From UTCFX2 sp963788145 (GTDB taxonomy: Bacteria; Chloroflexota; Anaerolineae; Anaerolineales; UBA4823): 64,000 nt of DNA. Location of the stretch: the NCBI GenBank assembly GCA_963788145.1, contig CAWBFQ010000006.1, forward strand, positions 682,001 to 746,000. Reading direction: 5' to 3'. The notes below the pieces were generated by a model that was not told the DNA's origin, searched no databases, and saw only the letters and a program-made list of their open reading frames with translations. Positions within the stretch are counted from its first letter, which is position 1, and each line of letters opens with the position of its first letter. The position numbers and the translations under genes were made by a program. Of this stretch, positions 35,626-44,442 are shown one piece after another.

Positions 35626-35715
35626 CTTGTTAACCTCACTGATTGGAATGATTCATAAGTTGATGGTAATCAACTTCATGTTGTTTTGTTCTCTGATGAT
35701 CAGGACGCGGCTCTA

Positions 35716-35783
35716 TTGACAAATTGAAATATGAGTGCTAGACTTTCGAAATATACAATTGTGATATTTTATCACAATTGTGA
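35716..35783 (+). promoter_or_regulatory. Phosphofructokinase promoter with double operator
   Basis: TTGACA (35716-35721), a 17-bp spacer and TAGACT (35739-35744) form a promoter. Just downstream ACAATTGTGAT (35755-35765) and ATCACAATTGT (35771-35781) are perfect inverted repeats with a 5-bp spacer. The right half completes the 12-mer TCACAATTGTGA, identical to the dhaK site at 21214-21225. Position over the start site implies repression. Confidence 0.65.
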
Positions 35784-37024
35784 ATAACCAGGACGGGTTT
35801 GATGAGGCCAATTTGATCCAATTGAAGGGTAATCTGGTAGTGGGACAATCTGGTGGACCTACGGCTGTGATCAACAGCTCGGTGAGCGGCGTGATTTGGC
35901 AAGCGAAGCTCGTCCAGGAAATTGGTTCGATCTATGGTATGGCGCATGGGATCGAGGGTTTTCTAAATGAAGATCTGATGGATCTCGGACAAGAAGAGGA
36001 TGAAATTATTCTCGGACTGCGCAGCACGCCGTCTGCAGCTTTGGGCTCCTGTCGTTTCAAAATGGACGATTCGGATTGTGAAAAGATCATTCGGATTTGC
36101 CAGGCTTATGACATTCGCTACTTCTTATACATCGGCGGCGGCGATTCGATGGACACGGTCGATAGAATATCACAGGCCGCCCAGAGCCATCGCTTTGAGA
36201 TGCGGGTCATGGGGATCCCAAAAACGATCGATAATGATCTGCCGATCACCGATCATAGCCCGGGATATGGCAGCGCAGCGCGCTACATCGCTGCCATATG
36301 TACGGAAATCAAAAGAGATACGCTGGCGATGGGTTACACCGAAGTAGTCAAGATCCTCGAAACGATGGGAAGAAATAGCGGATGGCTTGTTGCAGCATCA
36401 TCTCTCGCAAATGATTATGCTCCGGATTTGATTTATTTTCCTGAGCGGCCGCTCGAATCAGACCGGATTCTGGCAGATATTGAACGTGTTTACCACCAAA
36501 AGGGGTGTGTTTTGGCAGCCATTTGCGAGGGACAGAAAAGCCCGGATGGCAGCTATTTAGCGATGAATGAGGATTTTCGCAATATTGATGCCTTCGGTCA
36601 CCCGGAACCGGGCGGCGTGGGTGATTATTTGGCTAAACTTGTGATGACCAGGTTGAACCTGAAGGCGCGAGCCGACAAACCCGGAACGATCCAACGTTGC
36701 GCGGGAGGTTTTGTATCGAGCGCGGATGAAAATGAAGCCTACCTCGTCGGTCAGGAGGCTGTCGTCAGGGCTGTCCGTGGAGAAAGCGGTTATATGATCT
36801 CATTGAACCGAGTATCAACTGAACCATACCAGTGCGAGGTCGGGGTTGTTCCCTTGGGGTATGTCAAAAATGAAGAAAAGATGCTGCCGGATGCTTTTAT
36901 CCATCCAGATGGAAACCATGTGACCGAGGCATTTAAAGCCTATGCCCGTCCATTAATTGGAGATCCGCTTCCGGAGTATGTTACATTGCTAGCAAGGCGG
37001 GCGCCAAAGAAGCGAATATCATAG
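35780..37024 (+). CDS. 6-phosphofructokinase, PPi-type features
   Basis: A PFK-fold protein of up to 414 residues. NLVVGQSGGPTAVINSS, YIGGGDSMDTVD and MGIPKTIDNDLPITDH are diagnostic; the PKTIDND form with Lys is typical of pyrophosphate-dependent or ADP-type enzymes rather than ATP-PFKs. The frame opens with a GTG at 35780 inside the operator; a TTG at 35813 with GATGAGG five bases upstream is the better start. PPi-PFK works reversibly and can also act on sedoheptulose phosphates. It shares its operator with dhaK. Confidence 0.87.
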   Translation: MNNQDGFDEANLIQLKGNLVVGQSGGPTAVINSSVSGVIWQAKLVQEIGSIYGMAHGIEGFLNEDLMDLGQEEDEIILGLRSTPSAALGSCRFKMDDSDCEKIIRICQAYDIRYFLYIGGGDSMDTVDRISQAAQSHRFEMRVMGIPKTIDNDLPITDHSPGYGSAARYIAAICTEIKRDTLAMGYTEVVKILETMGRNSGWLVAASSLANDYAPDLIYFPERPLESDRILADIERVYHQKGCVLAAICEGQKSPDGSYLAMNEDFRNIDAFGHPEPGGVGDYLAKLVMTRLNLKARADKPGTIQRCAGGFVSSADENEAYLVGQEAVVRAVRGESGYMISLNRVSTEPYQCEVGVVPLGYVKNEEKMLPDAFIHPDGNHVTEAFKAYARPLIGDPLPEYVTLLARRAPKKRIS

Positions 37025-37065
37025 ATTTGATCCCAAGATTTAAATTGAGCGAGGGAGATCTCACA

Positions 37066-38224
37066 ATGAATAGACCGGCCCAGACATCCCGAGAACGAGT
37101 GCTGAAGACTATCAACCACCAGGAGCCCGATCGGGTTCCTTTTGACCTATACCTGACCTCGGATATTTATCACAAATTGCGCGCTTATCTTGATCTGCCG
37201 CCGGATCCCAACCAAAAAGTGGGGATATGGTCGGATGTGAATCCTGCGGAGGATTTGCTGGATGCTATGGGTGTTGATTTTCTTTATATCGGGTTCAATC
37301 CGGCCTCGCAGCCTTCGCCGCTAAAATTAGATGATGGGCTGTTATATGATCAGTGGGGTGTGGGTCGTGCGAAAGTCGCGCTACCGAACGGCAGCAGCTA
37401 TTATGAAATGTTCAGCCATCCGCTGGCAAACGCGACGATCCAAGCCGTGGAAGACTTTCCATGGCCGGACCCGTTTGACCCAGCCAGGGTAGTGGGTTTG
37501 CGGGAGAAATTTCTGCGCGCCCGCCGGGAAACCGATAAAGCGATCGTGTCCCGGTTTGCGACTTCGCTCTGGGAACAATCCACTTACTTGTGCGGATTTC
37601 AGAATTGGTTGGAAATGGTCCTGCTCCAACCGGAAATTGCGGAGGCGATCCTGGATAAGACCTGCGCGGTTGCGATGGGTATGGCTGAGGTGGGGATCGA
37701 AGCGGTTGGAGATTTGATCGATATCTATCGAATGAGCGGAGAAGATCTGGGCGCCCAACAAACAACCATCATTTCGCCGAGGATGTATCGTCAATTGGTC
37801 GAGCCTCGCTTTCGGCGATACTGGAGTTTCCTAAAAGAGAAACTGGCGAAGAAGAACCCACAGGCGAAAATTATGCTCCATTCCTGCGGCGCTGTGCGCC
37901 CTGTGCTCACTAGCTGGATCGAGATGGGTCTGGATATCCTGGACCCGATTCAGCCTTTAGCCAATGGGATGGAACCGGAAGGTTTAAAGCGAGATTTTGG
38001 AGATCGGCTCACCTTTCACGGTGGAATTGATTTGCAGGAGCTTTTGCCCAACGGAACTCGATCCCAGGTGATTAACGAAGTTCGCCGATATTTGCGCACC
38101 CTTGGGCCTGGCGGAGGCTGATATCGTTTCTCCGGCGCACAATGTGCAGAGTGATGTCCCGCCTGAAAACCTGGTTGCTATTCGGGATGCTATCGAGATG
38201 TATGGTTATTATCCGATCCAGTAA
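37066..38224 (+). CDS. Uroporphyrinogen-decarboxylase-like protein (MtaA/CmuA group), one frameshift near the 3' end
   Basis: A UroD-fold protein started at the ATG at 37066 after GAGGGAGATC; the longer frame from 37027 has no ribosome site. RERVLKTINHQEPDRVPFD is the usual opening and MLHSCGAVRPVL ... DILDPIQPLANGM the usual core. The first frame stops at GPGGG; one extra base near 38120 shifts it, and the true end reads DIVSPAHNVQSDVPPENL to 38224. Members of this group outside haem synthesis include methyltransferases, and many in sugar loci have no known role. It follows the PFK gene by 41 bases. Confidence 0.82.
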
Positions 38225-38344
38225 CTGGCGATTTCGATTATTGGTCACACATCGCTGGCTTGGATTTCCCCAAGTAAAGATTTCGACGGTAGTCGCAGAT
38301 GCGGGCGCCATTATTGATCGTCATGATTTCTGGATGTGAGTTGG

Positions 38345-39732
38345 TTATTGTCGTCTATGAACCCTGCCGCCGAAACGCAGCCAGACCACCTGGCCTTGGT
38401 CATCTCTTAGAAACTCACCTCGGTTGTCTTTAAACGGCTCGTCCAGCCCTATGATCGCATCCTTCCCGCAAAATGCCAGCCGTGTGGGCGGTGGAGCGGG
38501 AGATGGGGGGGCATCTGGCGTTGGGAAGCCGCCTTTTGGCTCCACTTGAAGCATCAACCCGTCAGCAACCACGCTCAGGTGCAGGTTTTGGGCCGCGGAG
38601 GAATATTGCCCGCTGAAGTTGGATAGCTCAACAGATGAGACCGGGATGATTTGTGGCTCTGGCTCGATCAGCCCAAGGTATTCTGCCAGGATTCGCTGCA
38701 CGAGAGGGTCGTAAAGCTCGCTGCCGCGATCGGAGTTGGTCAGGATAACCAGCGCAAACCTGCGTTGAGGGACTATCACGAATACAGCCATTTGCCCGTT
38801 AGTCGCGCCGCCATGACGGACGATCCTGAAATCACCCAAATCGTGCAGGAACCAGGCGATACCCATCCACTCGCCATTGGCGGCTTGGACTACCGGCTGT
38901 TGCATCGCGGCCAGGTTCTCCTGAGAGAGCAATCGTTGACCCTCACTGGTCGTCCCATCGCCGATGTGAAAGCGAGCGTAACAGAGCAAATCATTCACGC
39001 TCGATAGCAAGCCGCCGAGCGGATTTGAAGCGCGCGCCAACCACCATGGACGCAACACTTCCGGTTGCCTCTCATCACCAGGATAGACCGCGTCATGACC
39101 AGCCGCGACCCGATAGGTGATTGCGTCGCGGGCAAAAAAGAAAGAATGTCGCATCCCCAATGGATCCAGAACCAGCTCACGCATGGCGGTTTCGTAGGGT
39201 TTGCCGGTCAAGACTTCTATGATGCGCCCGGCTAGAAAAAAACCAGCATTGTTATACGACCAGATCTGACCCAACGGTGTTTCTTGGGACAAGCCATCCA
39301 TGCGAGAAACAACAATCTTCAATGCGTCATCCCCAGGCCCGGCGTCATCAAAAAAATCGCCTACCCAGCCGCCAGTATGGGTGAATACATGCTTAAAGTC
39401 ACTTTTTCGGCTACAAGAGGATCAGCCATCGAAAGATCGGGAATGTAGGTACGGATGGGAATGTCCAAGCCTGCCTCAGCCCGTGAGCCTGCCGGGTTTA
39501 TCTCCATCAGACGCATCATTGCCGTAGCGGTGACCGTCTTGGTGATGGATCCGATCTGAAAGAGTGTGTCCGCACTAACCGGGAGTGGGTTTTCCAGATT
39601 GGTCACGCCAAAACCGGCGCTGAATACCTGGCCCTGATCCAAAATTCCAATGGCAACACCGGGCACATGCAAGCGCTGCATCTCAAATTCGATTCGGTCA
39701 GAAATGGATTGAAAAGCTCGTTGATTGATCAT
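38345..39732 (-). CDS. Serine beta-lactamase-like hydrolase (class C/esterase family), one frameshift
   Basis: Starts at the ATG at 39732. The nucleophile motif SITK (FQIGSITKTVTATAMM) and the tyrosine motif WSYNNAGF are typical of the beta-lactamase/DD-peptidase-like family. The frame breaks near 39394, where one missing A in TTTAAG restores LKHVFTHTGGWVGDFFDDAG. No signal peptide is visible, so it is probably a cytoplasmic esterase or peptidase rather than a resistance enzyme. It is divergent from the MscS channel gene. Confidence 0.78.
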
Positions 39733-39779
39733 AGAGATTTTCCCTGTAGAGTAGAAGGTGATAATGGTGGCTGAATTCT

Positions 39780-39788
39780 TGCTATAAT
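39780..39788 (+). promoter_or_regulatory. Extended -10 promoter for the MscS channel gene
   Basis: TGCTATAAT is a perfect extended -10 element, 50 bp before the mscS start; no good -35 is present, as expected for this promoter class. Confidence 0.5.
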
Positions 39789-39838
39789 AACCTAAACTCG
39801 AATGTGTGGGAATAGCGAACCGGCACAAAAAGGATAAG

Positions 39839-40717
39839 ATGAATACCCAAATTCCAGTTGAACTCTTGAACTTCCTGATTAATAATCTCAACATCTTTAT
39901 AAACCTGGTTGTGCTGACGCTTATCGCATGGGTGATGCTCAGGATGGTCATCCTGCTGTCGAAGCGGATCAAGAGGAGCATAGGCGACAAGCAATTAGAA
40001 CCTGACCGCCACGCCCGCTTGTTAACCCTTGAAAATGTGCTTATCACCTCTTTGCGAGCGTTTGTCTTGATCATTTACGTGTTCAGCTTTTTGGGAATCT
40101 TGGGTTTTAACCTGGCCCCACTATTGGCAAGCGCGGGTATTGCCGGGTTGGCTGTTTCTTTGGGCGCCCAATCCCTGATTAAAGATTTTATTTCTGGATT
40201 CCTGATCATCCTTGAGAACCAGTTTGGGGTAGGGGATTTTGTCCAGATTGGGAATGTGAAAGGAACAGTTGAAAAGATCACCTTGAGGATAGTATTGATA
40301 CGAGATTATTCGGGCAATTTGAATGTGATCCCAAATGGTGAGATCAGAGTTGTTGCAAATTCTTCACGGGATTGGGCACGGGCAAGAGTGGACCTGAATT
40401 TGCCCTTTGACGCCGATGTTGGGAGCATTATTCAGGCTTTAGAATCCGCCGTCCTAGAAACCGAGCAAGTAGAATTGATTCGAGAATTTTGGATCGAGAA
40501 CCCCACCGTAATCGCTTATAGCGGTGCGAATGAATGGGGTGTGCAGATCCGTTTGACCGGACGGGTTCAAACAGGCCATGAGCTCAAGGCGGAGAGGCTG
40601 TTGCGCCAATTTGCACTGGTAAATTTGCGCAAGCGGGGCATCTCGTTAGCGATGCCTGCCCAGGAGATTTACTTGCAGCAGGAATTCGACTATAAGGATC
40701 ATCCGCACGATGTTTGA
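39839..40717 (+). CDS. Small-conductance mechanosensitive channel (MscS family)
   Basis: A 292-residue MscS protein started at the ATG at 39839 after AAAGGATAAG. Two or three membrane segments precede the pore helix LLASAGIAGLAVSLGAQSLI, rich in Gly and Ala. The beta domain follows with QFGVGDFVQIGNVKGTVE and IPNGEI. It opens under membrane tension to release solutes in osmotic downshock. It is a single gene with its own promoter, followed 73 bp later by the GYD gene. Confidence 0.92.
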   Translation: MNTQIPVELLNFLINNLNIFINLVVLTLIAWVMLRMVILLSKRIKRSIGDKQLEPDRHARLLTLENVLITSLRAFVLIIYVFSFLGILGFNLAPLLASAGIAGLAVSLGAQSLIKDFISGFLIILENQFGVGDFVQIGNVKGTVEKITLRIVLIRDYSGNLNVIPNGEIRVVANSSRDWARARVDLNLPFDADVGSIIQALESAVLETEQVELIREFWIENPTVIAYSGANEWGVQIRLTGRVQTGHELKAERLLRQFALVNLRKRGISLAMPAQEIYLQQEFDYKDHPHDV

Positions 40718-40790
40718 CCACCCTGGATGAAAGATCTTCAATATCCGGTATTGTCTTAAGAAGACCATAATCTCAAAGAAGGAGGTTCGC

Positions 40791-41075
40791 ATGCCCATCT
40801 ATATCTTATTAGGCACGCTGACATATGAAGGCGCAGAGCATTTACGGACTCACCCTGAATGGGTAGAAGAGGTCAATCGCGATTTAGAGTTGACGGGAGT
40901 AAAAGTGGTCTGTCAATATGCTGTGCTTGGGCCATACGACATCATCACAATTGTCGAAGCGCCAGATAATCGCTCGGTGGTGCGCGTTTCAGCGCAGTTG
41001 ACATTACGAGGAAACGTGAAGGTGAGCACTCTGCCTGCGCTGCCAATCGAAGATTTCCTGGCAGGATTAAAATAA
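40791..41075 (+). CDS. GYD-domain protein
   Basis: A 94-residue protein matching the GYD domain: PIYILLGTLTYEGAEHL opening and the central VLGPYDIITIVEAPDN. The characteristic Gly-Tyr-Asp is GPYD here. The fold is a small ferredoxin-like one related to Lrp/AsnC ligand domains. Function is unknown. It has a strong ribosome site (AAGGAGG) and stands alone, convergent with the receiver protein gene. Confidence 0.8.
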   Translation: MPIYILLGTLTYEGAEHLRTHPEWVEEVNRDLELTGVKVVCQYAVLGPYDIITIVEAPDNRSVVRVSAQLTLRGNVKVSTLPALPIEDFLAGLK

Positions 41076-41091
41076 ACCTTGATATTCCTGA

Positions 41092-41586
41092 TCAATTAGA
41101 TGTCATAAGAGGGATCTCAAGCTGCGATCTCAATAGAGATAGCCAGGAAAAGCATACTCGACCAGGATCGAACGCAAGTGAGGGTCGTGCTCGAACAACC
41201 CCAATCCAGGAGACCTGCTCCAGAATTTTGGGAACCAGCTCGGTGCTCAAATGTGATTTATGGACGACTGCATCCAATCCGAATTTCTTCAATACCCTGT
41301 CGGGCAGATGATCTTCGAGTAAACTAAGCCCGATGATCGTGGATGCTGGGGAACGGCTTCGTAGATAGAGGATTGCCTGCGGATTTGCAAAGATTTGCAT
41401 CCCCAGGTCGATTAAAATCACCCAGGGTTTTTCCCGGTACGCGAGGGAGAAGGCCTGATCTCCTGTTTTGGCTGTGGCGGTCACATGAAGAGCCGGCGCT
41501 TTCTCAACCACCTCTTGGATGAAGCGCAGGCACATCGGGCTATCATCCACAACAAGAATAGAGATTTTCTGATCGTTTTTTGACAT
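41092..41586 (-). CDS. Single-domain receiver protein (response regulator without output domain)
   Basis: A receiver domain started at the ATG at 41586. VVDDSPMCLRFIQEVV gives the acidic pair, VILIDLG the phospho-acceptor Asp and VVHKSHL the conserved Lys. About 45 residues follow without a recognisable DNA-binding domain and include a Trp/Ser-rich end. It may work as a phosphate relay or protein-interaction switch. No kinase gene is adjacent. Confidence 0.8.
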   Translation of the reverse strand: MSKNDQKISILVVDDSPMCLRFIQEVVEKAPALHVTATAKTGDQAFSLAYREKPWVILIDLGMQIFANPQAILYLRSRSPASTIIGLSLLEDHLPDRVLKKFGLDAVVHKSHLSTELVPKILEQVSWIGVVRARPSLAFDPGRVCFSWLSLLRSQLEIPLMTSN

Positions 41587-41659
41587 GTCTGATACCCTCA
41601 TGAGCGATAATATTATTGACGATATGTTAATTGTTGCATAAATTGCTGCTTTGCATATT

Positions 41660-41676
41660 ATAACATATTATGTTAT
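41660..41676. promoter_or_regulatory. AT-rich palindrome upstream of the receiver gene
   Basis: ATAACAT (41660-41666) and ATGTTAT (41670-41676) form a perfect inverted repeat with a 3-bp spacer, about 75 bp before the receiver gene start. A similar TAACA/TTGTTA pair lies about 15 bp to the right. Candidate operator only. Confidence 0.4.
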
Positions 41677-41782
41677 TAAATGTGATATAACAAAATTGTT
41701 AGATTTCCAGTCATTTTTCTATTGGCTCTGGATCGCAAGATCCTTTTCGTGGAGTAGTTTCAATCAGATTGGATCAAACCCC

Positions 41783-41821
41783 TTGACGGATTGGGGCAGG
41801 TGAGATAAACTCGCCCCAATC
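41783..41821 (+). promoter_or_regulatory. Candidate promoter of the aromatic operon with overlapping palindrome
   Basis: TTGACG (41783-41788), a 17-bp spacer and TAAACT (41806-41811) form a possible promoter. GATTGGGGC (41789-41797) and GCCCCAATC (41813-41821) are perfect inverted repeats flanking the -10, a position suited to a repressor. If transcription starts further upstream the same repeat would form an RNA hairpin. Confidence 0.5.
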
Positions 41822-41847
41822 TGGTAGTGGACAAATATCAAAACACA

Positions 41848-41922
41848 ATGAACACCTCCCGCTTTTATTACGTCGCTTTTTATTACGGCTCCTGGAAACC
41901 AGCAGCCGTTGGCGGCGATTAA
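41848..41922 (+). CDS. Leader peptide of the aromatic amino-acid operon (24 residues)
   Basis: The peptide reads M-N-T-S-R-F-Y-Y-V-A-F-Y-Y-G-S-W-K-P followed by AAVGGD and TAA. Seven of residues 6-16 are aromatic: two Phe, four Tyr and one Trp, in a repeated Phe-Tyr-Tyr block of five-codon period. It ends about 30 bases before an intrinsic terminator that precedes aroH. Stalling at Phe, Tyr or Trp codons would leave the downstream RNA free to form an antiterminator. The ribosome site is weak. No product function beyond regulation is expected. Confidence 0.85.
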   Translation: MNTSRFYYVAFYYGSWKPAAVGGD

Positions 41923-41980
41923 ACGGGCAGTACCAGGCAAAGAAAACCCGAAACGCGAGACCAACGGTCTCGCGTTTTTT
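41885..41980 (+). terminator. Ribosome-mediated transcription attenuator of the aro operon
   Basis: Segment 1 ACGGCT-C-CTGG (41885-41895, over the Tyr-Gly-Ser-Trp codons) pairs with segment 2 CCAG-C-AGCCGT (41899-41909). Segment 2 alternatively offers CCGTTGG (41906-41912) to CCAACGG (41961-41967) in the terminator. Terminator: AACGCGAGACC (41952-41962) with GGTCTCGCGTT (41966-41976) and a six-T tract. This is the full 1:2, 2:3, 3:4 scheme of trp/phe-type attenuators: aromatic starvation stalls the ribosome on segment 1, frees segment 2 and prevents termination. Confidence 0.88.
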
Positions 41981-42014
41981 ATTGTGACGGCATTTTGCCG
42001 GAAAAGGAGGAGAG

Positions 42015-42428
42015 ATGCCCGTTCGTGGAGTGCGAGGCGCCACCGTGGTTGGCGAAGATAGCTCGGATGCCATTCTTATGGCTGGACGTGAGTTGTTGGG
42101 TGCGCTGCTAAAAGCAAATCCGACTCTAACTGCCGATCAAATCGCCAGCGCGCTGTTTACAGTGACAGATGATCTCGGCGCAGCGTATCCGGCTGCAGCG
42201 GCGCGCCAATTGGGTTGGACGGATGTTCCGCTGATATGTGCCAGAGAGATCCCGGTTCCGGGATCTCTAAAACGCTGTATCCGGGTTTTATTGCATTGGA
42301 ATACGGACCTGCCTCAATCCGCGGTCCAGCATGTTTATCTTGGAGACGCAGCAAGCCTGCGTCCTGACCTGACCAATCCTGCACAAGAAACAGGAACCAT
42401 ACCCCCAGCGGATCTGACAGGCGAATAA
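42015..42428 (+). CDS. aroH: Chorismate mutase, AroH class
   Basis: Converts chorismate to prephenate. The AroH-type trimeric fold is recognisable from VRGVRGATVVGEDSSDAI, a segment with TVTDDLGAAYPAAAARQLGW and the Arg-containing VPGSLKRCIRVLLHWNT, which includes active-site residues. Length 137 is near the usual 120-130. The ribosome site is AAGGAGGAG. It is the first structural gene behind the attenuator, followed 32 bases later by DAHP synthase. Confidence 0.92.
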   Translation: MPVRGVRGATVVGEDSSDAILMAGRELLGALLKANPTLTADQIASALFTVTDDLGAAYPAAAARQLGWTDVPLICAREIPVPGSLKRCIRVLLHWNTDLPQSAVQHVYLGDAASLRPDLTNPAQETGTIPPADLTGE

Positions 42429-42460
42429 TCGATTTTATTCTGAAAGAGGAGAGTGCTGAA

Positions 42461-43533
42461 ATGATGATCATTATGCGTACGGATGCTTCCAAGAAAGAGA
42501 TCGACGCGGTCATTGACCGTGTAAAAGCAAATGGCTTGCGCGCCCATGTTTCCGAAGGGGCAGAACGAACTGTTATTGGCGCAATCGGAGATGGACGACA
42601 GGTTTTTCGAGATCAGTTCGTGCTGCTCTCGGGTGTAGATCGAGTGATGCCGATCACTCGTCCATACAAGCTGGCTTCGCGCGAATTTCGCCCGGAAGAT
42701 TCTGTATTTCCGATTGACGGTGTCAAGATTGGCGGGTCAGGGATTGTAATCATCGCCGGGCCCTGTTCGGTGGAAAACCGGACCCAACTTCTGGAAGCTG
42801 CCCAGGCGGTACAGGAGGCTGGCGCGCACGCCTTACGCGGGGGTCTTTAAACCGCGGACTTCACCATACTCCTTTCAAGGATTAGGTGAAGACGGTTTAG
42901 AGTACCTGATTGAAGCCCGCGAAATTGACTGGGTTGCCGATCGTCAGTGAAGTAATGCGCGAAGAGCAAATCCAGCTGATGTCAAAACATGTCGATATTC
43001 TCCAGGTCGGGGCGCGGAATATGCAGAATTTCCCACTACTTCATGCGGTTGGTGAAAGCCAGCATCCGGTTTTATTGAAGCGCGGTATGATGGCGACAGT
43101 TGAGGAATTGCTGATGGCAGCTGAATATATTCTTTCGCATGGAAATAAACAGGTGATGTTGTGCGAACGAGGCATCCGAACTTTTGAATCCGCCACCCGC
43201 AATACAACCGATATCAATGCCATACCGGTGCTGAAAGAATACTCCCACTTGCCCGTGATCCTGGACCCCAGCCACAGCACCGGGAATTGGAGCTATGTTA
43301 CCTCTGTGGCCAGGGCGGGTATTGCGGCTGGAGCGGATGGGTTGATTATTGAAGTCCATCCGCATCCTGAGGAAGCGATGTCGGACGGCGGCCAATCGCT
43401 TAAGCCTGAGCGTTTTGCCGATCTGGTCAGGCAGGTGAAGCAGATCGCGCAGGCTGTTGGTCGTGATATTGCTCCTTACACCCATGGTCCAGCAGCCACT
43501 CAGGCTTCGGCTGAAGTGATCCAGACGCCTTGA
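42461..43533 (+). CDS. aroF: 3-Deoxy-7-phosphoheptulonate (DAHP) synthase, type I-beta, two frameshifts
   Basis: Condenses phosphoenolpyruvate and erythrose-4-phosphate, the entry step. An N-terminal ferredoxin-like regulatory domain (MMIIMRTDASKKEI) precedes the barrel with IVIIAGPCSVENRTQL. The frame breaks twice: one G is missing in the run at 42839-42843, and two As are missing near 42920. Between them the sequence still reads FKPRTSPYSFQGLGEDGLEY. The end has TGLPIVSEVM, QVGARNMQN, LKRGM and ILDPSHSTGNW, all typical. An essential gene with all motifs is unlikely to be dead, so errors are suspected. Confidence 0.88.
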
Positions 43534-43542
43534 GATGTGGTC

Positions 43543-44442
43543 ATGACAAAGGTCAATAGAATTGAACGTGTCGAGGAGCTTGCAGCCTGTCGGGTGGCGA
43601 TTGTTGGACTGGGATTGATGGGGGGCTCGCTGGCGCTGGCTTTGCGTGGGAAATGTCTGGAAGTTTTCGCGATCGAACCGGACCCATTGACGCGCCAACT
43701 GGCGCGGGAGCGTAATATCGTCAATCGGATTTCGGATAAACCGGAAAAGCTGCTTCCCGAAGCGGACTTGATCGTGCTTGCTGCGCCAGTCCGTACGATT
43801 CTTACCCAGATAGAGAATTTAACCACCTTCGTTCCCGACGGAGCGATGCTGATTGATCTCGGTTCTACCAAAACCGAGATCGTTTTAAAAATGGCTGATC
43901 TTCCGGAGCGATTTGATCCGTTAGGAGGACATCCGATGTGCGGGAAAGAACGGAGCGGTTTAGCGAACGCCGATCCAACCATATTCGAGGATGCTGCCTT
44001 TGCCTTCACTCCTCTGCCGCGGAGTTCACTGGTCGTTCGCAACCTGGCTGAGCAGCTCGCCCATTCCATCGGGGCGCGCCCGCTCTGGTTGGATCCGGAA
44101 ACGCATGATTTATGGGTTGCCTCTACCAGCCACTTACCTTATCTGATCGCGAATACCCTGGCTGCAATCGCTCCCCTCGGGGCACATCCATTGGTAGGCC
44201 CGGGTTTTCGCAGTACAGCTCGCCTGGCGCCTTCGCCCTGGTCGGTGATGCGCGATATCTTACTGACCAACCGCATCAACGTCCAGGCTGGTTTGCGCCG
44301 TTTTTCGGAGCGGGTGCAGGCGTTAGAGCAGTTGCTGGAGAGCGGAGATGACGAGGCATTAGAGAATTTCCTTGCCCAGGGCGCCTGGAACTATGAACGG
44401 CTGGTTAAACAAATGGAGACAGAACATGGATTATCACAATGA
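43543..44442 (+). CDS. tyrA: Prephenate dehydrogenase (TyrA family)
   Basis: Oxidises prephenate (or arogenate) to the tyrosine precursor with NAD(P). CRVAIVGLGLMGGSLALAL is the dinucleotide fold, LGGHPMCGKERSGLANAD the family signature and TSHLPYLIANTLAA the segment with the conserved His. I start at the ATG at 43543; a GTG two codons earlier is possible. It begins shortly after the DAHP synthase stop and overlaps the next gene by 17 bp. No ACT domain is present. Confidence 0.9.
   Translation: MTKVNRIERVEELAACRVAIVGLGLMGGSLALALRGKCLEVFAIEPDPLTRQLARERNIVNRISDKPEKLLPEADLIVLAAPVRTILTQIENLTTFVPDGAMLIDLGSTKTEIVLKMADLPERFDPLGGHPMCGKERSGLANADPTIFEDAAFAFTPLPRSSLVVRNLAEQLAHSIGARPLWLDPETHDLWVASTSHLPYLIANTLAAIAPLGAHPLVGPGFRSTARLAPSPWSVMRDILLTNRINVQAGLRRFSERVQALEQLLESGDDEALENFLAQGAWNYERLVKQMETEHGLSQ

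Noticed and set aside
38142..38339. A 65-codon plus-strand ORF after the UroD-like gene
   Set aside because: Its first part is the shifted end of the UroD-like gene; the rest has no ribosome site or recognisable feature.
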